A DNA stretch of 44,034 nt, taken from the NCBI GenBank assembly GCA_041192505.1, contig JBEEMV010000082.1, positions 1 through 44,034 on the forward strand, written 5' to 3'. How positions within the stretch are numbered: position 1 is the first letter of the stretch; each line of letters opens with the position of its first letter. The notes under the pieces were generated by a model. That model saw only the letters and a list, made by a program, of their open reading frames with translations, did no database searches and was not told where the DNA came from. The DNA is from CAIODY01 sp041192505. GTDB lineage: Bacteria > Bacteroidota > Bacteroidia > Chitinophagales > CAIODY01. Made by a program: the position numbers and the translations under genes. This document shows positions 18,837 to 27,018 of this stretch, in pieces.

Positions 18837-18867
18837 CAAAAGTAAGTATTTTTCTAATAATTACAAA
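18837..18867 (-). promoter_or_regulatory. Consensus Bacteroidota promoter of rpsU
   Basis: On the minus strand, TTTG (18867-18864), a 19-base spacer and TACTTTTG (18844-18837) match the -33/-7 consensus TTTG-N19-TAnnTTTG. The predicted start of transcription is about 18833, giving a leader of about 24 bases. The promoter sits immediately after the stop of the upstream barrel gene. Confidence 0.85.
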
Positions 18868-18872
18868 TATTT

Positions 18873-19523
18873 TTAGAATAAATAAATACCTCTTACCGAA
18901 ACATATTTATTAAACTGATTGGTACCAAAATAAGGATTCAATGGATTGCCTGTTCCATTGTAGGTATAATCGGCAAAATTACGGATATATACAATTGAAT
19001 ACGAATAACGCATACCAAAGCCAATATGTTTTGTTGCCATAAAGCTTATATCGCCCAGCCAACATATATCTCGTTTTTTAAAATAATCTATAGCGCCTGG
19101 TGTTGCTTCATGGTTAATTTCTTCATTTACACTAAACAATCTGCTTACGCTTATGCCTGCACTTAATCTGGTTTTAGCATCTTTATCGTGATAGGATATT
19201 AAAATAGGAATTTCAGCATAATTTAAGGTAAGAACATAATTAGCATTAGGATTAGAATTGTTAAATATTTGATTACTCGTCATTCGGCTACCCTTTTGAG
19301 AATATAATAATTCGAATTGTATAAAAAGATTTTTTCGGAATATTGGAAACCCACCAAATGCACCTGCATTTAATCCTATCTTATGAAAGCCATCCAATAT
19401 ATCGCCATCAACTTGCGAAGCATTAAAACCAAGGAGTAAACCACCTTCAAAAAAATTTTTGCTTTTTTGAGCAAAACTAAAAAGTGGAAATGTGAATAAG
19501 ATGATGAGTAAATATCGTTTCAT
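18873..19523 (-). CDS. Outer-membrane beta-barrel protein (PorT-like, porin family)
   Basis: The 216-residue protein has a signal peptide MKRYLLIILFTFPLFSFA-Q. After it come alternating hydrophobic strands typical of the small Bacteroidota outer-membrane barrel domain: FFEGGLLLGFNASQVDGD near the mature N-terminus, then GLNAGAFGGFPI, FIQFELLYSQKGS, LNYAEIPILI and HIGFGMRYSYSI. It ends in a terminal aromatic (YVSVRGIYLF), as expected for barrel assembly. Its role is unknown; relatives include PorT-like proteins but this is not enough to call it PorT. It has its own consensus promoter and ends 6 bases before the rpsU -33 box. Confidence 0.85.
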   Translation of the reverse strand: MKRYLLIILFTFPLFSFAQKSKNFFEGGLLLGFNASQVDGDILDGFHKIGLNAGAFGGFPIFRKNLFIQFELLYSQKGSRMTSNQIFNNSNPNANYVLTLNYAEIPILISYHDKDAKTRLSAGISVSRLFSVNEEINHEATPGAIDYFKKRDICWLGDISFMATKHIGFGMRYSYSIVYIRNFADYTYNGTGNPLNPYFGTNQFNKYVSVRGIYLF

Positions 19524-19543
19524 GTGATGTTAATTTGCAGCTA

Positions 19544-19573
19544 CAAAGTTATCAAAAACCCTTTAACCATCAA
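19544..19573 (-). promoter_or_regulatory. Consensus Bacteroidota promoter of the barrel gene
   Basis: Minus strand: TTG (19573-19571), 19-base spacer, TAACTTTG (19551-19544), 20 bases before the ATG at 19523. It has the same spacing as the rpsU promoter. Confidence 0.8.
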
Positions 19574-19586
19574 TACTTAAATTATA

Positions 19587-19871
19587 ATGAGTTTTAAATA
19601 TAATCCTACCACCTTAAAAAAATTAGAAGGCATTTTAGAAGAAGCCCGATTTATTGTACGATACGAAAAGGGAAATTTTAATGCAGGGCATTGCTTATTA
19701 GAAGATAAGCGCATTGTGGTTATCAATAAATTTTTTACTTTAGAAAATAAAATTAATTGCTTAATTGATATTATAAATACTGTACAATTAGGCAATATTC
19801 AATTTTCGGATGAGTTATTACCTTTTTATAAAAAAATAACGGCGCTTAAAATAGAAAACGAAGAAGCTTAA
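19587..19871 (+). CDS. Small conserved-looking hypothetical protein
   Basis: This is a 94-residue protein that I do not recognise by name. It has no signal peptide or membrane segment. It is basic at the N-terminus (YNPTTLKKLEGILEEARFIVRYEKGNF), contains one Cys in GHCLLEDKRIVVINKF, and the second half looks alpha-helical. It stands alone between the divergent barrel gene and a strong terminator at 19891. Codon use matches its neighbours and it is followed by a proper terminator, so I regard it as a real gene of unknown function. Confidence 0.75.
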   Translation: MSFKYNPTTLKKLEGILEEARFIVRYEKGNFNAGHCLLEDKRIVVINKFFTLENKINCLIDIINTVQLGNIQFSDELLPFYKKITALKIENEEA

Positions 19872-19890
19872 TTTCTTTTAATATCGCATT

Positions 19891-19924
19891 AAAAGCCTGC
19901 TATCGGTATAGCAGGCTTTTTTAT
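19891..19924 (+). terminator. Strong hairpin terminator after the 19587 gene
   Basis: AAAAGCCTGCTAT pairs perfectly with ATAGCAGGCTTTT across a CGGT loop and runs into a T tract, 19 bases after the TAA. Confidence 0.92.
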
Positions 19925-20031
19925 TTTAAAATAAATATTTCTCCTTTTTTGGTTTTTTAATATAAATACCTTTAGTTTTACAAATAGGTTTAATAATATT
20001 TATAACAGTTTTTTAAACAACCAATTTTATC

Positions 20032-22501
20032 ATGAAAAAACGAAATTTTCTTTATTTATTCATGGTTCTGGGGGGGGGGGGTACTCACACTTACCAGCAG
20101 CCAAGAAACAGGCAACGAAACACAAATGCGCTTTGAACAAGAGCCGCCCATACCCCAAGCCTACTATGTGCAGAAACTGCCGCAGCCAACAACCGAAGGA
20201 CAAAATATTATTTTTAGTGTTACCTATTTAGCCGAACCCAATTTGCCCGAAAAATTATACCTTAACCCAATAGGCAACCAAAATTTAATTTTGCACGATG
20301 ATGGCAAATACCCCGATTTGGTAGCTGGTGATTTAAAATACAGTACTTTAATGACAGAAGATATACAAACATTTAAAGACCAAATACACCGCTTAGAAGA
20401 TAAAATAGATGCCGATGGCGGTGTAATAAGCTTTACTGGACATGATGGACACTTTACAAAAGCAGGTGAGTTGGCTCATTTTGATTTTGTGAAATTTGAA
20501 GATAATGAAGAAACGCAAGTGGCTGCAAGACTTATTGATGCAACGCAATGCATAGATGAAATCAAAAAAGAAAAATCATTATTTATTACTGATATCAGTG
20601 TGGTAGAAGATCCTGCAAGAACTTACAATTTCAAAACAGGTTTTGGGAATAAACAAGGAGCTTGGACTTTTGGGCATTTATTGGGCAACATTATTAATAA
20701 CCCCAATAATGTAAATTCATTTATTGATAATTGGGTAGAAATGTTTCTTACAACTCAAACTCAATCTCAAACTGGCGATCAAGCATATATGAGAGAAGGT
20801 GTAGAACATTTTTTAATGATTCCATGGATGCAACTATGTTATAGCGACCCTAATTGGATTGTTGCACCCAATGTATCACCTACAAAGATTGATTATGATA
20901 TAATGTTAAACTTATCTGGTTCAGATTGGCATTATTATGTTAGCCAAGTTCCTCAAAATATTTTACTCGAAAATGCACCATTTAAGTTAACCACTATTGT
21001 TAACAGAATGGATTTAAGAGGTAACGAAGCTTTTTCATATGGAGGCTTTCACATGGCTAATGCTGGTGAAACAAGATTTATCTTCACTTTAATAAATACA
21101 GATTTTACAACTTATAGAAATAATAGTCAGTCTCCTCAACTTGATTTACCTACTCATGTAAATGCAGTACCTGGAAGTAGCACAATTCCTTTTGATTGGA
21201 AAGGGCTTAATGTAATCTTCGAATATTCAAATCCTCAACCAAACCTAGAAATGCTTCAAGATTTTGCAGCGGAATGGGTTGATTTATCAAGCTCCTTAGT
21301 CCCTCCATTTGGAACAAATAGTTTACCAAATGCACCCAATTTTAATGATTATTTACAACATATTACTGATCAAGTTATAAAACCGAATGCCATGCCCAAT
21401 AAGCCTAATGGCAGTGCAATAAATAGAATAAGAACCAATGAGAAAATATTTGATAAACTAAATAGTCAAATCGGATTTTTAACTGGCTCTCAGTGGGAAG
21501 ATATGAAATGGCAATTCAGGCAATTCGAATTAAATAACAATGGAATGTTTGAAATGGCACCAGTAACTAATGTACCTTATTTTGGTGTAAATGATGCCGA
21601 ACATAGCCCTAACGAGGCAACTGGTATATTATCAAATCATTTTAATCAAACTCGTAGTCAAACTTTCATAAATTGGGCTTCACAAAATACTACAAGGATT
21701 GAAAGTGGTAATTTTTTGATTCCTAAAAATTTAACAGCACTAACAGGAGATAATTATAGTGAATTAATTAATTATTTTGTGTTTGATAGAGCATACTATA
21801 CTACTGATTATAGCCCGATAATAAATAATGCTAAATTAGTTCGTCATGAAATTTCTTTGAATACTTGCCAAGGTTGTCATGGGGGAGAAACAAAGACCTT
21901 ATTTACTATGGTTGCTCCAATGGTTTATGGTCAAGCTGCCAACTATTGGTCAAATAATCCAATACTAAATGCTTCATATGTTGATGATATTATTGACGAA
22001 AGATTTTATCCCGATCCCAATAATTCAGGAATTGCTCAAAATACTGGAAAAACTTTTGAACATTATTTGTTAAGTACTGGTTCTGCTCAAAGTGAGAATT
22101 ATCAGATAAAGCATTTTTCAAAAATTATTCAAACTGTTTCTCCATTTTTAACAGGTCGAAGATACTCTGGACAAAACACATCTAGTGCAACATGGGACGA
22201 TGATGAAAATGACCCATTACATCCAGATAATGACGTACAAACTTTTCCTAAGCTTCCAGATAATTTAATGTCGGGGTTATTTTGGGTTAACGACCCAGAT
22301 AATCAAAGCCCTATTGGAGCTACAAATAATGCTATTGGAGGTTCGCCATATAACCATAATACAAAATATGGCTATAATGATTTAGAAATGAGAAAAAAGG
22401 ATATTTGTAGTTTCCTTACCAATGAAAATGCTAGTTCGAGTAATATAATGAGAATGGTAAATCGTATTAAGAAAATTCCTTTGCCATTAGGCTCTCATTA
22501 A
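20032..22501 (+). CDS. Secreted CxxCH-containing protein, frame interrupted by a poly-G tract in the signal peptide
   Basis: The main open frame runs from 20081 to 22501, but its first ATG (20126) lacks any signal sequence. An ATG at 20032 in a frame one base off encodes MKKRNFLYLFMVLGGG, a good signal peptide. Only the 12-G tract at 20070-20081 separates the two; removing one G joins them into a protein of about 822 residues (signal, then VLTLTSSQET). As given, translation from 20032 stops at 20136 after 34 codons. The mature part begins with an Ig-like 'choice-of-anchor' style domain (about residues 50-130), then NRMDLRGN and AGETRFIFTL blocks. A single heme-c-type motif CQGCH follows in SLNTCQGCHGGET. 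I have the impression that proteins with this 'SLNTCxGCHxxET' pattern occur in other bacteria, but none with known function. No T9SS sorting domain is present. The next gene starts 6 bases after its stop. Confidence 0.75.
20070..20081 (+). repeat. Poly-G tract (12 G), possible phase-variation switch
   Basis: Twelve consecutive G bases lie in the signal-peptide region of an otherwise AT-rich gene. With 11 (or 8 or 14) Gs the frame from 20032 is open to 22501; with 12 it terminates at 20136. This is either a slipped-strand contingency tract or an assembly error. Confidence 0.9.
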
Positions 22502-22507
22502 TTTACT

Positions 22508-24283
22508 ATGAAAATAACATTTTTTGTTTTTTTTCTTACTGTAACTTTTACATTAAGAGCACAAAACTATCATGCTAAAAACATTATCATGAGTAGTAAA
22601 TGTGATTATTATAATGTTGCTTCAATAACTACCGATAGCTATAACAACACCTATATTGGAGGTTTTTTTAATGGGACTTATTCATTGGGGGGATATACTT
22701 TGAAAAGTAACACTCAAAGCTCTTTAAATAATACTCTATTTATAGCTAAGATTGATAGTTCTGATGTTGTACAGTGGATAAAAATAATTACTGAGATTCA
22801 ATCCCCATATTATCAACGTGTAAAAATTCAATGTGATAAAAAGAATAACCTTTTACTTGCATTTAATTTTGCAGACAGTATGAATATATTAGGTCATAAT
22901 ATTATTAGTATTGGCAGTTCAGATGCTTTATTATTAAAGCTTGATTCATTGGGGGATTATTTATGGCATTTTACAATTAATGGGCTTTATGGAGAAAGTA
23001 TAGGGCTAGATGAAATTGGTATAATGCCAAATAATGATATTGTAATTTCTGGAGGATTTGGAGGTTATTCTGGCAGCCCAAATCCTATTGCAACGACTGA
23101 TTTTGGAGGTACTATATTAACTACAAAAGGAGCAGATGGGTATTTGGCTAGATACACTGAAACAAGTTCATTGATTTGGGTCAGAAGAGGAGGGACAAAT
23201 AACTTAATTGACGGTTATGCTGGTTCATTAATTGACATAAACCAGAATTTATATTCCTTAATTAGTTTAGACCCTAGCTATAATATTTATTTTGATTCAG
23301 CTTATCACTATACTTTTCCACAACAAGGATACACTGCTTCTGCAATTGTCAAATACAATAGTGTAGGCACATTGAAATGGGTAAAAGGAATCTACACCCC
23401 AAACTTCCCCGACATTGCAGGATTTGAAGGAATGTGTATTCTGAAAAATCTACAAGTTGTAGTTTTCGGAAGTTATAATAGCCTAAATTCTGTATTACTG
23501 GAAGGTCATTCCTCTTTTCCACCCAATATTACAGGAACAGGAGGCACAAATGAATATCTTAGTTTTTTAGTATGCTATGATTCATTAGGCAATGTATTAT
23601 GGGCTAAAAATCCACATAAATTAATCAGTTCAACCGAACAGCCTATTGGAGTGGTGGGTAGCAAAACTAATTCTGATTTTTATTTTGTTTCTTATTTCGA
23701 TGGTTCATCTATTATTTCGGGTACTGATACTGTATATGGTACAGGTTATCAAAATGTATTAATTGAATGTATGGATAGTATGGGTAATAAAAAATGGCAT
23801 AAAATCATTAAAGGTTTTCCTGGTGCTAATGCTCGTGATATTGCTATTAATGATAATAATGAAATTATTATTGTAGGCAATACATCAAGCAGCACACTAC
23901 AATGCGATGCTAAAAAAGTAAACATAAGCAGCACACCAGCCATGTATATTTTAAAGCTTGCCCCCGGCAATGTAAACTGGAATGATACTTTAAATGGTTT
24001 TGAAGATGTGGTGGTAAGTAAAGAGCAGTTGGTGGTTTATCCGAATCCAGCACAGCAGTCAATAGTCATCAGTCATCAGTCATTAGTAAATACAATAGTG
24101 GTAACGGATGTGTTGGGTAGAGTGTGCTCTATTCCCCCTTTTGAAAGGTTGCAAATCCCGAAGGAATCGGGAGGGTTAGGGGGATTTGAATTAAATATTT
24201 CAACTCTTTCAAAGGGTATTTATTTCATCAAAGCAACCGACGTAAACGGCAATCAACTAAATGGAAAATTTGTAAAACAATAA
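22508..24283 (+). CDS. T9SS-sorted secreted protein with propeller-like repeats
   Basis: The 591-residue protein has the signal peptide MKITFFVFFLTVTFTLRA-Q. The body has repeated blocks resembling SBBP/beta-propeller blades (YIGGFFNGTYSLGG..., FIAKIDSSDVVQWIK, DALLLKLDSLGDYLWH, YLARYTETSSLIWVR, LVCYDSLGNVLWAK, IECMDSMGNKKWHK). Each blade ends in a 'D..G...W' turn. The last ~85 residues are a type A sorting domain (VVYPNPAQQSIVI ... LSKGIYFIKATD ... NGKFVKQ). This domain carries an in-frame insert, IPPFERLQIPKESGG, encoded by the palindromic element at 24131-24186. It starts 6 bases after the stop of the CxxCH gene, so the pair is probably an operon. It is likely a cell-surface or secreted protein; its substrate is unknown. 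Confidence 0.85.
   Translation: MKITFFVFFLTVTFTLRAQNYHAKNIIMSSKCDYYNVASITTDSYNNTYIGGFFNGTYSLGGYTLKSNTQSSLNNTLFIAKIDSSDVVQWIKIITEIQSPYYQRVKIQCDKKNNLLLAFNFADSMNILGHNIISIGSSDALLLKLDSLGDYLWHFTINGLYGESIGLDEIGIMPNNDIVISGGFGGYSGSPNPIATTDFGGTILTTKGADGYLARYTETSSLIWVRRGGTNNLIDGYAGSLIDINQNLYSLISLDPSYNIYFDSAYHYTFPQQGYTASAIVKYNSVGTLKWVKGIYTPNFPDIAGFEGMCILKNLQVVVFGSYNSLNSVLLEGHSSFPPNITGTGGTNEYLSFLVCYDSLGNVLWAKNPHKLISSTEQPIGVVGSKTNSDFYFVSYFDGSSIISGTDTVYGTGYQNVLIECMDSMGNKKWHKIIKGFPGANARDIAINDNNEIIIVGNTSSSTLQCDAKKVNISSTPAMYILKLAPGNVNWNDTLNGFEDVVVSKEQLVVYPNPAQQSIVISHQSLVNTIVVTDVLGRVCSIPPFERLQIPKESGGLGGFELNISTLSKGIYFIKATDVNGNQLNGKFVKQ
24064..24087 (+). repeat. Short tandem heptamer (AGTCATC) in the sorting domain
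   Basis: AGTCATC is repeated about three times (the last copy AGTCATT) and codes for VISHQSLV in the T9SS sorting domain of the 22508 gene, just before the palindromic insert. It is probably another dispersed repeat tolerated in this loop. Confidence 0.6.
24131..24186 (+). repeat. Palindromic element, copy 1, in-frame inside a T9SS sorting domain
   Basis: About 56 bases with outer arms ATTCCCCCT / AGGGGGATT and an inner hairpin TCCCGA-AGGAA-TCGGGA. It is translated as IPPFERLQIPKESGG... inside the sorting domain. It is 54/56 identical to the copy at 37374-37428 on the opposite strand, read in the same codon frame. Confidence 0.85.
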
Positions 24284-24289
24284 AACAAA

Positions 24290-24321
24290 CCTCACCCCAA
24301 CCCTCTCCAAAGGAGAGGGAG
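24290..24321 (+). repeat. Intergenic palindrome CCCTCTCC-AAA-GGAGAGGG
   Basis: A perfect 8-bp inverted repeat with an AAA loop (24301-24319) is preceded by CCTCACCCCAA. It lies 7 bases after the TAA of the 22508 gene. It is G/C-rich in an AT-rich setting and resembles dispersed palindromic repeats; with only a short A/T tail it is not a classic terminator. Its ending, AAA between C-rich and G-rich arms, resembles the coding element at 24131. Confidence 0.7.
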
Positions 24322-24363
24322 CAAAAACAAATAATTTTTTAAAAACAATTAAATTTTATAATC

Positions 24364-25248
24364 ATGCAAAAATATATTTTAACAGCAGCGTTTATAGTGG
24401 CTTCATTTGGTTTGGCTAATAGCCAAAATGTATCAACAGCAAATAAATTTGATATAAAACTACACCCCGAAAAGCCCGAATTAACTACACAAAACAAATT
24501 TTCGGCAGCTTGTTTTCAAATAGCCGATGTGGTATATACCGTTATAGAAAATGCAAAACCAAATACCGTATTAGAATTTTATAGCACCATTCATGGTGGT
24601 AAATTAGTAGCCAATTGTACTACCGATAAATTGGGTTTTGCTCAAAAAGTATTTTCGGCTAAAGCAGTGCCTGGCTTTGCTATCAACAAACCTTCTGCCG
24701 ATAGCAGAGAAGGATTTGTAGAGCATTTTATCGAAAAAGAATTTGTGTTAGAAAAATTTGAAGCACAGCGCAATGGCAATACTATTTCATTAAATTGGAA
24801 TGCCAATTCATCAGCCAAAAACACTATTACTTTTGAAATTTTAAAAAGTACGGATGGTAAAAATTATTCGGTAATTAATACCCAACAAGCTAATTCATCA
24901 GAGGGATTGAGTACTTATACTTTTACTGAAAATTTCAATGAATCAAGTAGTTATAAATTACGAATTATAAAAAACAATTCTATAGCTCGTTATACATCCG
25001 AGCCTTTAAATGCCGATGCTAATAAATCGTTTAAAGTTTATCCAACGGTTTCAAGCACCAATATTCATATTGATGCATCTGATAATACAATTGAACCAAC
25101 GCCATTTTACATCATAAATGTTTCAGGCGAAATATTAAAAAATGGACTATTGGATAAAGCACAAAATGAAGTAGCTATAAACGAATTTGTGGCAGGAATT
25201 TATTTTGTTCAAATTGGAACTAAAACACAAAAATTTATAAAGGAATAG
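24364..25248 (+). CDS. T9SS-sorted secreted protein, unknown function
   Basis: The 294-residue protein has the signal peptide MQKYILTAAFIVASFGLANS-Q. Residues about 130-215 look like a fibronectin type III-like segment (LEKFEAQRNGNTISLNWNA ... FEILKSTDGKNYSVI ... YKLRIIKNNS). Bacteroidota often place such a segment just before the sorting domain. The last ~75 residues are a type A T9SS sorting domain (FKVYPTVSSTNIHI ... INEFVAGIYFVQIGT ... KFIKE). The N-terminal ~110 residues contain two Cys but no recognised domain. It follows the palindrome-bearing gap after the 22508 gene and is closed by a terminator at 25277. Confidence 0.82.
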   Translation: MQKYILTAAFIVASFGLANSQNVSTANKFDIKLHPEKPELTTQNKFSAACFQIADVVYTVIENAKPNTVLEFYSTIHGGKLVANCTTDKLGFAQKVFSAKAVPGFAINKPSADSREGFVEHFIEKEFVLEKFEAQRNGNTISLNWNANSSAKNTITFEILKSTDGKNYSVINTQQANSSEGLSTYTFTENFNESSSYKLRIIKNNSIARYTSEPLNADANKSFKVYPTVSSTNIHIDASDNTIEPTPFYIINVSGEILKNGLLDKAQNEVAINEFVAGIYFVQIGTKTQKFIKE

Positions 25249-25276
25249 ATTGGTTCAAATATTTTATAAATTAGTT

Positions 25277-25309
25277 AAAGCCTTTAGAAACATCTAAAGG
25301 CTTTTTATT
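25277..25309 (+). terminator. Hairpin terminator after the 24364 gene
   Basis: AAAGCCTTTAGA pairs with TCTAAAGGCTTT across AACA and runs into TTATTTT, about 29 bases after the stop. Confidence 0.9.
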
Positions 25310-25340
25310 TTACTATAATTAGGATTGCCATAAAAACAAA

Positions 25341-25367
25341 AAAGCACCAATCAATGATTAGTGCTTT
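25341..25367 (-). terminator. Hairpin terminator after the small lipoprotein gene
   Basis: Minus strand AAAGCACTAATCA-T-TGATTGGTGCTTT has 9 of 10 core pairs and runs into TTTGTTTTT. It ends transcription from 25588. Confidence 0.85.
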
Positions 25368-25399
25368 AAGTTCTTTGCAAAGAAAAGTTAATATAAATA

Positions 25400-25588
25400 T
25401 TATTTCTTTTCTTCTTTAGCTGGAGCAGCTGTAGAATCAGCATGCATTGTAGAATCAGCTGGAGCAACAGCAGCAGCAGCTTCGTTTGTTGTAGCAGTTG
25501 AATCAGTTTTAACTTCTTCTGTTTTTGCAGCTTGATTACATGCAGCGAACATAGCGCCAGCAACCATTAATAATGCTAATTTTTTCAT
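25400..25588 (-). CDS. Small Ala/Thr/Lys-rich lipoprotein
   Basis: A 62-residue protein with a lipobox: MKKLALLMVAGAMFAAC-N, lipidation expected at Cys17. The mature 46 residues are low-complexity, rich in Ala, Thr, Asp, Glu and Lys (KTEEVKTDSTATTNEAAAA ... DSTAAPAKEEKK), with no fold apparent. It has its own consensus promoter and its own terminator, so it is a stand-alone and probably well-expressed gene. Such tiny lipoproteins are common in Bacteroidota and their function is unknown. Confidence 0.85.
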   Translation of the reverse strand: MKKLALLMVAGAMFAACNQAAKTEEVKTDSTATTNEAAAAVAPADSTMHADSTAAPAKEEKK

Positions 25589-25635
25589 CTTTTTTTGTAA
25601 AAATTTTGTAATGTTATTGAATTATAATTCGGCGG

Positions 25636-25666
25636 CAAAGGTAATTTTCATATTTAATTTTACAAA
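25636..25666 (-). promoter_or_regulatory. Consensus Bacteroidota promoter of the lipoprotein gene
   Basis: Minus strand: TTTG (25666-25663), 19-base spacer, TACCTTTG (25643-25636), about 48 bases before the ATG. This is a perfect match to TTTG-N19-TAnnTTTG. Confidence 0.85.
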
Positions 25667-25712
25667 CAAATAACACATTTTTTTTTAATTCTTTTTTTTT
25701 GCTACTATATTC

Positions 25713-27014
25713 TTATTTCTCTCTGAAAAATAAATACACTGGTACGCCTTTAAAATTAAAGGCTGCCCGTAATTGTTTTTCCAAATAATTTCGGTAAGGT
25801 TCTTTTATCTCCTTTGGATAATTGCAAAATAAAGCAAATGTAGGTACTTGAGCAGGCAACTGTGTGCCATATTTTATTTTTATTAAATGCCCTCTATGAG
25901 CCGGAGGCTGCGTAGATGCTACTGCTTGTTCTAATACTTCATTAAATTTCGAAGTAGTTATTTTTCTGTTTTTATTTTCTGATACTTCAATGCAAGTTTC
26001 AATAATTTTCGAAATTCTTATTTTTTCTAATGCCGAAATAAATAGAATAGGTACATCTGTAAATGGTGCTATTTTTTCTTTAATAGTTTGTTCAAACTCC
26101 AATAATGTTTTGGTGTTTTTATCAATCAAATCCCATTTATTTACCAATATTACTAAGCCTTTCTTTTTAGTTTCAATCTGCTTTATAATATGCAAATCTT
26201 GCTGTAATATGCCTTCTTTGGCATCAATCATCAGCATACATACATCCGATTCGTCAATTGCTTTTACGCTTCGTATTACTGAATAAAATTCTAAATCTTC
26301 ATGTACATTTTGTTTTTTTCTGATACCTGCCGTATCAATCAAAATACATTGCTTACCAAATAAATTATAATGCGTATGTATAGAGTCACGAGTAGTACCA
26401 GCTATATTGCTCACAATAGTTCGTTCTTCGCCAAGTAATGCATTCAATAATGATGATTTACCAACATTTGGCCTGCCAAGCAAACAAAATTTTGGTAATT
26501 TGGTTTCTTCCTTTTCGTCTTCAACAGGCAGTAATCGCATAATATCATCTAATAATTCGCCAGTACCAGTGCCCGAAATAGATGATAGCTGATGTACATT
26601 ATCAAACCCCAAGCTATAAAACTCGGCTGCATCCAATGTTCTATTAAAATTATCTACTTTATTTACAATTACAATAATTGGCTTTTTACTTTTACGAAGC
26701 AAATGCGCCATTTCATCATCTAGTTGTGTAATACCCGATGTTACATCTAATATAAATAGTATTAATTGAGCTTCGCGAATAGCTATTTCTACTTGTTTTT
26801 TAATTTCAATTTCAAAAATATCGTCGGTGCTTTTTACATAACCGCCTGTATCTACTACCTGAAACATTCTACCGTTCCATTCCGATTCGCCATATATTCT
26901 GTCACGGGTTACACCACTTTGATCATCCACAATGGCTTTGCGGCTGCCAGTTAATCTGTTAAAAAGTGTTGATTTGCCAACATTCGGTCGGCCTACTATT
27001 GCTACTGTATTCAT
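25713..27014 (-). CDS. der: Ribosome biogenesis GTPase Der (EngA)
   Basis: The 433-residue protein has two tandem GTPase domains. Each has the P-loop GRPNVGKS(T/S) (residues 7-15 and about 183-191), G3 DTGG/DTAG and G4 NKVD/NKWD. The C-terminal KH-like domain ends in GVPVYLFFREK. Der acts in 50S subunit assembly. Length and start (MNTVAIVGRPNVGKST) match the family. A -7-like box, TAGTTTTG, ends only 4 bases before the ATG, which would place the transcription start at or next to the start codon. Downstream on the same strand lies the lipoprotein gene, with its own promoter. Confidence 0.96.
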   Translation of the reverse strand: MNTVAIVGRPNVGKSTLFNRLTGSRKAIVDDQSGVTRDRIYGESEWNGRMFQVVDTGGYVKSTDDIFEIEIKKQVEIAIREAQLILFILDVTSGITQLDDEMAHLLRKSKKPIIVIVNKVDNFNRTLDAAEFYSLGFDNVHQLSSISGTGTGELLDDIMRLLPVEDEKEETKLPKFCLLGRPNVGKSSLLNALLGEERTIVSNIAGTTRDSIHTHYNLFGKQCILIDTAGIRKKQNVHEDLEFYSVIRSVKAIDESDVCMLMIDAKEGILQQDLHIIKQIETKKKGLVILVNKWDLIDKNTKTLLEFEQTIKEKIAPFTDVPILFISALEKIRISKIIETCIEVSENKNRKITTSKFNEVLEQAVASTQPPAHRGHLIKIKYGTQLPAQVPTFALFCNYPKEIKEPYRNYLEKQLRAAFNFKGVPVYLFFREK

Positions 27015-27018
27015 ACTG

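Noticed and set aside
20126..22501. Starting the CxxCH protein at the ATG at 20126.
   Set aside because: This would remove the signal peptide from a protein that looks exported, and the sequence just upstream (20081-20125) is in the same frame and open; the upstream ATG at 20032 with a one-base tract change explains the gene better.
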